NCBI RefSeq assembly: GCF_031877795.1
Contig: NC_133954.1
Coordinates: forward strand, 9,391,466-9,455,465
Reading direction: 5' to 3'
Source of the DNA: Strix aluco
Lineage: Eukaryota > Chordata > Aves > Strigiformes > Strigidae
Length of the DNA stretch: 64,000 bases
A program made the translations under genes and the position numbers. The notes beneath the pieces are model-generated. The model saw only the letters and a list, made by a program, of their open reading frames with translations. It ran no database searches and had not been told where the DNA came from. Within the stretch, counting starts at the first letter, position 1; the number at the start of each line of letters is the position of its first letter. Shown one piece after another: positions 54,670 through 64,000 of this stretch.

Positions 54670-57060
54670 GCGCGACTGTGGCGGCCCCGCGCCGTGCCGC
54701 GGCCAGGACACCCGCCGGGGCCGCGTAGGAGAGGAGGAGGGGGGACACGACTGCCGAACAGCTCCCCGGTGCCGGGGGACCCTGGCACGTGCCCCGGATC
54801 GCCGCTGTGCTCCGCGCCACGGGCTGCCCACGGGGCACGGCACCGCGCCCTGTGCCATGACCACTAGCCGCCACCGCCGAACGGTCCCCGGCACTCGCCA
54901 GCGGCTCCTCCATCCTGCCCGGACACTTGCTGGGACAGATGTGGGGCTGGTGCCAGGCTGCCGGGGTGGAGAGCACCCACGATGCTGCCGCCCCTCGGTG
55001 CTGCCGCCCACCTGCCCCGTGGTGCCCCCCCAGCTTTCGCCCTGGTCCCTCCGTGCTGCGGCATGACCAGGGGACCTGGAGCCTGGTGGCTGTGGCAGGG
55101 GCTCGGCTGCTCCCTGGCCCAGCCTGGCCCCGCAGGCAGACACGGACACGCCGGCACCTCGTGGGGTGCTGTGGCGGCACCCCTGCCCGCAGTGCCTTGC
55201 CGTCCATGCCGGACCTCTGTGTGCGGCAGCAGAAGTGCCTCATCCCACGGGAGGCTGCCCAACCAAGGACTGGGGGTGCCCGGAGAGACCCCCCCACTAC
55301 TACCCTGGGGCCTGGGACCCTACCTGCCACCATCTCACCCAAAGCGTGTGTGTGCGATGGGCATCGCAGCCGCACGGAGCAATAAGAGACCTTCCCCCTC
55401 CCCACTGCGACCCCCCAGCCCCACGGCCCAGCCCCGTCCCGCTCCCTGTGCAGGGACGAAGCGTTTTCCTCCCACCCATCCTGTCTCCCCCTGCCCCATC
55501 CCTGGGGCTCGGGGCTCAGGCACCCCCAGGCGTGCAGGGCTGCATCCCCGCGGGCACTGGCTCCAAGGGGAGGGTCGGGGGATGAGGGAGGCCCAGGAAA
55601 TGCCTCCCAGCAGGAAGGGCTTCTTTTGTTTGTTTTTATTTTTCTTCCCCAAAGATTTTTAATATTTAAAAAATGTCGTTGGTGGGATCTTAAAATTGAC
55701 TGTGTGGCCCCTGAGGCTGAAATCCTCCATCTCAATGGAGCGGGGCACTGCCGGCGATGGTTTCTGTCTTCTCTTCTTCCAACTTGGCCAACATAACAAA
55801 ACCGGGACGAATTTCTGGAACGTCTCAGTGACGGGATCTGCAGATTTCGCCAGCACAAAGTTCTTAACTGAGAAATTGTCACTATTTTTGTAGGGTGGTT
55901 TTTTTCTTTCTCTTTTTTTTTTTGAATCTCTTCTGTGGGAGCCAGCTGGATTGGAAATTTTTCACCTAAATGTCTTTTAGGTGAGAAATGGCCATACTGG
56001 GTGCCGTGGCAAGCATGCCAAAGACAGAGGGGATTTTGCCAATCACCGCCCGCCCCGCCCCACCCTCTGGCTCCGTGGCCACAGTGGGAGGTTTTGGTTT
56101 TCCGCGTGGATTTGCCCTGACCATGCCGGTGGGTGCCGAGGCCCCCGATGGGAACAAAATGTTTCAGTTTTAGTGAAACACTCTTCTGCCCCCCTGGACC
56201 CCAGCAGCTCCCCAGCATGGTGCCGGTGCGGATGTCCCTGCGTGTCTCGGTGAGGGCAGGGGTGGGGATGGGGATTGGCGAGTGCCGCCATCCTGCCAGC
56301 CAGGGCTGGTGAGGGCAGAGCGAGCCGGGATGTGTCCCCTGTCACATCCCCTGTCCCCAGGTGCGCGTGTCCCAGCGCGGCCGCAGCACCTTCCATCATG
56401 TGTCCCGTGGGGCTGCGCCCCTGCCCCTGCCCCGCTGCCGACCGCCAGCCCTGGCGGGGTCCTGTGGAGCTGCCGAGCCGCTGGCTGCATCCCCGCTCAC
56501 TGCCTCCTGCCAGACCCCCTGCCTGCCCTGGACACGGACCCCTGCCTGCGCTTGTGCCCTGCCTGCCCTGCTGCCCGCCCGGCTGCACGTGGCCCCGCTC
56601 CGAGGAGGCTGCGCCCAACTTCTAAACCGAGTCAGTTTGCCAGGCTGGGGGTCAGCGAGGATGGGGGTCCTCATCCTGCCGGAGCCCCCGGTCCCCCACT
56701 ACAAGGATGGGTTTCCCGGGGCGGGGCACCCTCCCTGCACACAGCCCGGGCAGCGCCGGCAGATCCAGCGGAGCCTCTCCCGGTTTTGGGGTGGCTGGGG
56801 GGTGACTGGGGACACCCGCGCATTTGTGTCTGGCTCAGAGGGCTCCAGCATTTTATATCGTCTCTCCTGTAGTTTAAGGCCGTATTTACACACGATCATA
56901 TACCAGCATAAGGGTCCCCAACCCCAGCGGTGTTTTTTCACGCCAGTGTGATTCTTGTCAGTCCCTCCTGGGCCAAGCCCACCCCTTCGGAATCCTGTGT
57001 AGCACCGACCCTCTTTTACAGTAAACTTGAACCTTTGTATCGTCAAAAAGAAAAAAAAAA
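54670..57060 (+). other. IGFBP4 3' UTR and probable transcript end
   Basis: The stretch after the stop codon is GC-rich at first. Two AT-rich islands follow (about 55620-55990 and 56850-57130) that contrast with the background and look like conserved 3' UTR sequence. AGTAAA at 57020-57025, followed by an A-rich run at 57046-57060, is the best poly(A) candidate; ATTAAA near 57263 is an alternative. The long antisense frame across this part (54521-56218) is not a gene. Confidence 0.5.
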
Positions 57061-60000
57061 GGTAATTACTGTATTTAATTTTCCCTGTTATTTAATGTGT
57101 TTCTATCGAGTGCATTTTATCTTCGCATTGCTTTGAAGAAAAGGGGTGGGGGGGAAGCAAAGCAGAGGAGTGAGGGGTCCAGGGGGAGCCCACGTGGCTG
57201 GACACTGGTTCCTGCGGTGCCGGGGTGTGCTGTGTGGAAACACTCCCCTTCCAAATGAGCTGAATTAAACCAGAAACCACCGGTGACCGCAGCACCCTCC
57301 CGCCGCTGTCTCGAGCCCTGGCAGAGGGTGCAGGAGCAGCACTCGCAGCCCCGACCCCGGCAAACCGCATCCCTGGGGATCACCAGCGGGTCCAGCCTTG
57401 GCCCCAAGAAGTGCCGGTGCCGGCGGTGGGGGCAGAACATGCCCAGGACGAGGGGGTCAGGGCGTGCGCCCACGAAAGCCTGGCCAGGGACTTTGCTGTA
57501 GCTACGGGGGCTGGTGGCCGAGCGGCTGTGGGTGGCTCTGGCTCCGATCCCCCAGCAAAAATATTTGATTTTTTTTTTCCTCCCGCTGCTGGCGACAGGC
57601 ACAGGGGAGAGCAGCGTGGCTGCACCGGCTGCCGGCGGGACGAGCTGGGAGGGATCCTCGGTGGCAGCGAGGGACATCGCCCAGGAGTGCTGGGTGGTCC
57701 CTGCTCCCCAGGAGCCCCCCTGCTCCCCTCCCCGAGCTCCCCCGGGTGCAGCTCAGTGCAGGCTGGGCCCTGGGCGGCTCCTCACACCCCGCCGGGCAGG
57801 GACCTGCTTTGGGCACCTCCGTAGGCACCTGCCAGGGGCTGCGGGGCTGGGTAAGGGAGGCTGGGGGGAGCTGGGGAGGGTGGGGGGCTGGATTTGTGGT
57901 GGCTTGGAAGGGGAAAATATCCCTGAGCTGAGAGTGTTTGGTTTGTAGATCCCGGGACTGGGCTGCGGGAGCGTGGCCAGCGCGGGGCTGGGGACTGGCG
58001 CTGGGCGTCCCACCGGTGCGGGGACAGGCTCAGCTGCGCTGTCCCTGCCTGGGCACCTGGTCCCCCCCCTCCTGGGGGATACTGCGCCTGGTTCGGGGTT
58101 CAGCAGCCCCAAAAGTCCAGACACCCACAAAGCCTCAGGAAGAGCTACACCGAGCAGGGATGGGGCGGGAAGCAGATGATTTCGTGCCTCCTCGTGAGTC
58201 CCAGCTCAGCCTCCGCTCGGTGCCGTGGTGAGGACAGTGAGGGTCGTCACCGCTGGCCCTGCACCGCGGCACGGAGCAGCGCCGGAGCCTGGAGAAGGTG
58301 CCAGGCTGGGACGAGACGCTGGATGGGCTTCAAAGTTCAGGGGAGGACAGGGACAGGCACCGGCTGGTGCCAGGGCGACGTGCTGGTGGCCAGGCAGTGC
58401 CAGCGGCCTCGCAGAGCCGCAGCCCACGGCACACGTACGCGTGCGCGCCGGTGCCATACGCACCGAGCATCGCTGGCTCCGCTCCGTGGTTTGGAAGGGT
58501 GTCCCGGGACGCAGCTGGGAGATGCCCAGGTGTGGGAATGCCGGCGGCCACACGCCTCCTGGCTGCCCGGTGCTCCCGGCCACGGCTCGGCTTTCTCACG
58601 GTGTTTGCGGCAAATGGTGGCTGGGAGGTGGCGTTGCCAGCGGTCACACCACAAGAGGACAGTTCGGTCCCCGGGGTCGCAGCTCCCTGGGGCTGGAGGT
58701 GTCGCCTGGGGCCAGCGCCAGCGGCCGGCGGTGCTTGGGGTTGTGCAAACACGCCGGCGGAGCTGGGCCGAAGGCAGCCGCCTGCAGCCAATGTAGACAA
58801 GAGCTGTAATTTGCTGGCGCAGCAGCTCAGCAGCCGGACCAGGGAAGACGCCAGCTCTCCTGGAGCCCGGCCCAGCACCCTGGCCCCGCACCGACGGCTG
58901 CCCAGGGCTGGGGCTCCCCGGGCTCTCCTTTGGGGTCCCCGCTTTGGCTGCCCCCAGTCCTGGCAGCTGCAGGGGCACCGGGCTGGGCTTCGGAACCGAT
59001 TTGGCTGGAGAAACGTGCGTGTGTGCATTTGGCAGAGCCGCTGCCAGGCTGCCGGGAACGTGGGGGCTGGTGCCGCGGGACCAGGGGGGCCGATGCCCCT
59101 TCCATGACACTTGCAAACTGGGGGCACCCGCCTCCCCCCAGCTCCCTTGCTGGTGAAGGGAGGGTTGTGGCCCTTTCCCTCTTCTGGAGGTCACCATGAA
59201 GCTGGTGACAGGAGGAAACCGACCCCCCCACACACCCTCTGTGTGTCCGGAGGCGCTGGCTGGGACCCCCGGGCAGGGCTGTGCGGGACAGCGGTGATGG
59301 GACCCCGCTGTGTTGGGCTGACCCCCCCCCCCCGGCACTGTCTGGCAGCAGCTCTGAGTCCCAGGTGAGCTGGTCCACGTCTCTCCGGGGAGCGAAGCTC
59401 TGCACGCTCTCCACCGCGACACCTGCGCAGGGTGAGGACGTTTCTGTGCAGAAACCCCTGTGGCCACCACGCTGCCACCCGCCCTGCGGCTGCCATGGCT
59501 CGGCCCATCACCCACACAAGGGCACACGTGTCTGTGCACCCACACGTGCAGTGGGTGCTCAGTGGGGTGATCCGTGTCCCCCTCACCAGGGACAGCTCGG
59601 CCACACGCTGCAGCGTTGGTGGCTTTTGGGGTCTTGTGGTGTTTGGGGACATGGGGCATCACCCGCCGGCGGCAGAGGCTGCTGGGAGCGGACCCATGAA
59701 CCCGGCCAGGACAGGGGCTGGGTTTGTTACAAAAGGGCTGGAACCGGACCCAGGAACCAAAACCAAGAGCCGCACTTCCAGGAAGCCTGGGACAAACTTT
59801 GGAAGCCACGAGGAGCTCAGAGAATTGTTTGTTTTTTCCTGAATCCAGGTGGTTTTGGCTGAACTGTCCCTGCGGCGTCTGGGCCCGTGCTCCAGCTACA
59901 CTGCGCTGGAGAAGGGTTTTCAGTGAACTAAAAATTCCACGTGCGGAAGACGGCGCTTGGCGATGGGCCTGCGCCCCGTCCCAGAGTGGTCCCTCAGCGG

Positions 60001-60849
60001 GGGAAAGCAGCCATGGCCCCGCTGCCCAGAGGATGAACCCTCCCAGTTGCGCCTGGAGTTCTGCAAAAAGGAGCTGGATTTGACGGCGCAGGGGAGCAGC
60101 GTGCGGGGGCCCGGGCTCGGGGGCGGCAGCGCGATCCCCCCCAAAGCACCGTTTGGAGCCGAAGCCTTTGAATGTTCATGTTCCCCCTGCGCTCATTGCT
60201 GCTGCCTCAACAGCATCGTGGGCTGAGCATCCCGTGGGGTCCCCGGGCCGGGGTCCCGCCGCTGGCGCAGCGCTAACGAAGGGTTGGTTAATGGAATCAG
60301 CTCTGCGCGCACCAGCGGCTCTGCCCTTCTTTACAGCTGCCCGCAGGCAGGGTGCAGGCAGGGTGCAGGCAGGGCCGGGCAGTGTGCTGGGGCCCCTTGC
60401 TGCCTGCAGGTCGCATCCTGCACCCCCCGCAGGGGGCTTTGGGGGTCCCTGTGGGGCCGAGGCTGCACAAGGCCGGGGCGTTGGGGCTGAGCCGCGTCCC
60501 CCCGCGCTGCCCATGACCCTGGGGCGCCGCGACCCCCCGGGGCTTCGCAGCACGGCCCAGGCTGGGTGTGGGGTTTCGGCTGAGCAGAGCTTCGGGCAGA
60601 CTGGGGGGGCACAAAGCCGTTAGTTTCTCCTCCTGGAGCCGGGTGCTCCCCCCCCACCCCTGCAGCAACTCCAGTATCTGTTTTTATCGTTGCCGGGCTG
60701 TCGCTGGCTGCCGCTCCACAGCCTGGCTGCAGCACAGCGGCTTTTTCTTCATGTGCAACGCACGCGCTTGGCGGGCCGGGAGAGCAGAGCGACGTGTTTC
60801 AGTCGCTAACGACTCTGCAGCGTTCGTGGCGAGAGAAACGATCCTCAGC
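57061..60849. other. Intergenic region between IGFBP4 and TNS4
   Basis: IGFBP4 and TNS4 converge here. No coding exon was supported despite a 490-codon frame on the minus strand at 58337-59809, which is GC-driven. It contains a small GCAGGGTGCAG-type repeat near 60346-60380. Confidence 0.6.
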
Positions 60850-61134
60850 TTTATTGGAAATACACCTAAGCAGGGTTTGTTAGCACAGGGTCCAAACTTA
60901 AAACAACGCAGAGGCACGAGGTAAGCGAGCGCTAAGGGAGGCGACTGTGCGGACTCGGAGCCGCTCTACTCCGAGATTACGGCAAGAGCTGAATCTTCAG
61001 CTGGTGTAAATCAGGGCAGCGCTGACTTCCACGAGGCTGCGCCAATTGACGTCATCTGAGGATCTGGCCCAAATTCATGCAAGTCATTTCCAAAAACCCA
61101 ACATTTTACTGTCATGAAAATGTCAACATTTATT
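60850..61134 (-). terminator. Candidate TNS4 poly(A) signals
   Basis: AATAAA occurs on the minus strand at 61129-61134 and again at 60850-60855, about 755 and 1035 bases beyond the TNS4 stop codon. Either or both may be used. The AT-richer sequence from 60840 to 61330 fits a 3' UTR end. Confidence 0.6.
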
Positions 61135-61887
61135 TCTCAGCTTGCCGCGGTGCCTGGAGGTTGAGCTAGCCTGTAACCCCGCTTTGCAAAAACGGGCAGG
61201 AGAATTTACCAGCACCAGGCAAAAATACGCTGCTCTGCCATTTCTGCCTTTGGATGTGTCCTGCCCTTTGAGGGAAGCAGGATTTTTCAGCAGGGCCTGG
61301 TCATTTTATACGCTTTGATTTGCAAAACTGCCTCCTGATGCCGGTCAGGGAGGTGAGTCCCCCCCTGCCCTCACCAGACCTCCCCTCGCGTGGCGCTGAG
61401 GGGGGGGTTAGGACCGAGTCCCTGAAGGCGGGAGCTGAGCTCCACCGAACGCGCCTCAGCTTGGGCGCCCCGAGCGCCGGCATCATCCCCCGCTGCCGGC
61501 AGAAACCTCAGGCAGAGTTTCTCGGTCCTGCAGAGCAAAGGGAAGGGTGCTGGCGAGGCGAGGGGGGCAGCAGCTCCGTACAGTGAGCGCAGCTCCCGGC
61601 TGCAGCTCCGCTCCGGGCCTGGCACAACTGCTCGGGGACAGCTGGCCCGTGCCGGCCACCGCGGCGAGCGCTGCCCTGTGATGCCCCGCGGAGGGTCTCA
61701 GAGAAATGTCTCATCCCACCACAGCATGAAATCTTTAACTGAGACTCTTGACGTGACGGTACGTAACAAAAAAATATAAATATGAGCTGTTGCCAAAATG
61801 CAACCCAGAAGCAGGAAAGGGTGAGCAGTAAAAGCTCGCAGCGGGTGGGCAGCTGCCAGCCCTGAGCTGTCCCGGGGTTTCTGTCCT

Positions 61888-63432
61888 CTACGGGCCTGGC
61901 AGGAGCTTGCAGAGAAGGTCGATGACAGGCGACGCTGACTGCACGGTGTCGTATTCTGCAAACAGGTGACAGAGGTTCTCCGAATCTGTCTGGCTTTTGG
62001 CCACGAACCCAAAGATTCTTTGAAAAAGGAGAGAGACTTATTCAGTTTGCATCCAGGAAGCCAAAGGATCCAAAGGATACGCTGAAACTAGCCCCAGCCA
62101 CAAAGCAAAATCCCGGTTCCAGCAATTCCACCTTGGCCCGCTCCCCAATCACGTTTACTTGGAAGCGAAGCAGCCGGGAGGAGTGTTTCTGGCAAGGCCT
62201 CCCAGCTGTGAAAAGCTTCTTGAACGCAAGGTAGAGCCAGATAGAAACTCGTCTCCTGAGCCCAGAGCAGGCGAGTCCCTGGGAAGGCTGATGGATTTGG
62301 GTGGGGGCTTCCCACCGGAGGGGATGCGGGGAACGGGCCTTAGCCGAGCCTCTCATCAAACCCACAGAGCAAAACCCCCCGTAAAGCTTCACCCATCTGT
62401 CCCACATCTCATCCTGCCACCACGTTAACTTTTCTTGCATCCCCTCTTTATTTTTAGGCTTCAATTCTTTGCGGCTCTGCAAAGCTTTGCAGGGCACCCG
62501 CTGCAGAGGCGAGTCTGGGCCAAAGCAGCATCTCCCCGCTCCGCAGCTTGGGCTGCGGGAGCTCCCCGCGCGGGTCTTACCTCGAAGACTTGCAGTACTT
62601 CTGCCACCTGAGGGAAGAACAGAATTGGATTTGCTCAAAGACTGGTATTTACCTCATTCTATCAGCTGCAAAGCCAAGGTTTATATTTAGCTAAACCCCA
62701 GCACATTAAGCCTGGGGTAGGGGCTGCACAGCTGGGGTTTGGGATTTGAAGTGGTGGGGAAGCAGGAGCCCGCCCATAACTCACTTTCTGTTCTGAGGGT
62801 CCGTCCCGCAAAACCTGATGGCAGCCAAGGGGTAGTGTCGCCTGAAAAACACCCTGGGGAGGGAGGAGGAGAGTGTGGCGTTAGAGGAGGGACGTTCCCG
62901 GGCAGAGCTGGTGGCAGAAACAGGCGTTTGCAAATTCAAGCCCCACTCGAACTGTTGTGGCTGCTGGGGATGGGGGGGTCCCGCTCCCCGGGGCTGCCCC
63001 CGCACCGGCAGCTCTTGGGTTCAGCTCCCGTCTCCCCCCCTTGAGATGCTGCCACTGGCTTCAGCAGCGTCGTGCCCTGCGCTGTACCAGGAGGGGTCAA
63101 GCCCATCCCTGGATTACGACACGATCCGTCCCAGCAGGCCGGTTTTCCCTGACGCGCTGCAGATCAGCAGCGTTTCCCTGAGCTCTGCCCTGCTCCTCAC
63201 ACCGGCCCGTGGCCGCGGCACCAGCCCAGCAGCCCCGTCCTGACCCTCCCGGGTGGCTCTTACTTTCTCTGGACGTCCGTCAGCGTGACGCCCTGCTCGG
63301 TCACTCTGAAGTGCACGAGGGTGGGAGTGGGCAGTGTCTCCAGCTCGAAGGTGGAGGAGATGGCTTTCTGGATGGCCGGGGCTCCCGTGAGCGTCTCCAT
63401 GTTCACCGAGTTGAGGTACAAGACGTTGCACA
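61888..63432 (-). CDS. TNS4: Tensin 4, C-terminal PTB domain (partial)
   Basis: Focal-adhesion adaptor whose C-terminal PTB domain binds beta-integrin tails. Exons 63264-63432, 62785-62853, 62581-62607 and 61888-62017 join in phase. They read [20 protein letters not shown], then [46 protein letters not shown] and [23 protein letters not shown], and end in LLPGP and a stop at 61888-61890. This is the tensin PTB fold, with ITLTD.QRK and FFRRHYPL as hallmarks. TNS4 rather than TNS1-3 is chosen from position next to IGFBP4 and closeness to the TNS4 form. The first exon here starts mid-codon, so the start codon, Pro-rich region and SH2 domain lie beyond the right edge. Confidence 0.9.
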
Positions 63433-64000
63433 CTGCAGGGACAGCACAGAGCCCGGCTCAGCGCGGGCCGCGGCACGCCGGCGTCTCGTGGCGCGGAGCA
63501 CGTGCAGCGCCGAGCGCGGCGGGGCTGGGCCCGGGGCCGGGTCCCAGGCACCACCCTGCAGAACCGGACGCATGTACGTGGGTCAGATTTGTTTTGATGA
63601 AAATTAAAGATTGGGTGACTCAGAAACTCTTCACAAATTTATTTTGGTTTATTTTAATTCTCTGCACTAATTGTTTTAAAAGTCAAAGGATTTAATTTCC
63701 GGTTTCTAAATGTCACATTTGGAATTTTTTCTGTTTATTACATATTTCCTTTAATGAAAAGCAGAAATACCCCAAGCCGACTAACAGCTGAAGGCCAACC
63801 TAAAACATGACATTTCAGGCTGATCGAGCTGTTTAAAGGGCTGTTCTGGGTCAAACGAAACTTTTCAGCTTGCCAACTTATTTTTCAGAATTTCCACCAA
63901 AACAAAGCGGTTCCTGACTCCCCTGACTGCGCCGTGTGGTCTCCTGCCCATCGCTCTCTGCTCTCACCTGGAGCCCACCCACCACATCACCCAGGCTGGG
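63433..64000 (-). other. TNS4 intron and window edge
   Basis: Intronic sequence upstream of the PTB exons, with an AT-rich stretch at 63570-63900. A good donor-like sequence (CTCCAG followed by GTGAGAGC on the minus strand, at about 63960-63975) could mark the end of the previous exon, but its reading frame could not be tied to TNS4. Confidence 0.5.

Noticed and set aside
54521-56218. 565-codon frame antisense to IGFBP4
   Set aside because: It overlaps the IGFBP4 last exon and 3' UTR on the opposite strand and has no domain signature.
58337-59809. 490-codon minus-strand frame between IGFBP4 and TNS4
   Set aside because: Low-complexity Pro/Ser/Arg composition, no recognisable domain or splice pattern; explained by high GC content.
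63960-64000. Possible upstream TNS4 exon ending at a GTGAGAGC donor
   Set aside because: The donor is good but the short visible frame could not be matched to tensin, and the phase needed by the next exon could not be confirmed at the window edge.

Overview
The window is vertebrate nuclear DNA, most likely from a bird. Genes are split into many short exons with GT-AG introns. The flanks are extremely GC-rich and full of G/C homopolymers, as on avian microchromosomes. A fragment resembling a CR1 LINE lies in a TOP2A intron, and the order RARA - GJD3 - TOP2A - IGFBP4 - TNS4 matches the tetrapod block on human 17q21. No bacterial features were seen.

Layout. 1-4.37 kb: non-coding DNA upstream of, or in an intron of, RARA, with a TG-rich minisatellite. 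4.37-13.4 kb (+): the RARA gene from its internal P2 promoter. This part has a DR5 retinoic-acid response element, an isoform-2 first exon and seven exons encoding the DNA- and ligand-binding domains. 13.4-14.7 kb (-): the single-exon connexin GJD3, tail-to-tail with RARA around a two-way poly(A) signal cluster. 16.9-37.1 kb (-): TOP2A, complete in 35 coding exons (1562 codons), in an AT-richer island, with a CCAAT/CHR cell-cycle promoter at 37.1-37.4 kb. 38.2-44.75 kb (-): a collagen gene in 23 exons with interrupted triple helix, multiplexin trimerization domain and C-terminal endostatin domain. It belongs to the COL15A1/COL18A1 family but is compact (about 830 aa), lacks the large N-terminal domains, and sits where mammals have no such gene. 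47.6-57 kb (+): IGFBP4, four exons. 60.85-63.43 kb (-): the last four coding exons of TNS4 (PTB domain); the rest lies beyond the right edge.

The genes are not an operon. RARA (retinoid-dependent transcription factor), TOP2A (mitotic DNA decatenase), GJD3 (gap junctions), the multiplexin (basement membrane), IGFBP4 (IGF carrier) and TNS4 (focal adhesion adaptor) are independent neighbours. The points most worth following up are the extra multiplexin, an apparent one-base deletion in the RARA isoform-2 first exon, a P2 promoter built like that of RARB2, two GC-AG introns, and the shared poly(A) site. Exon coordinates were read by eye from splice signals, reading-frame continuity and family similarity; no alignment was run.
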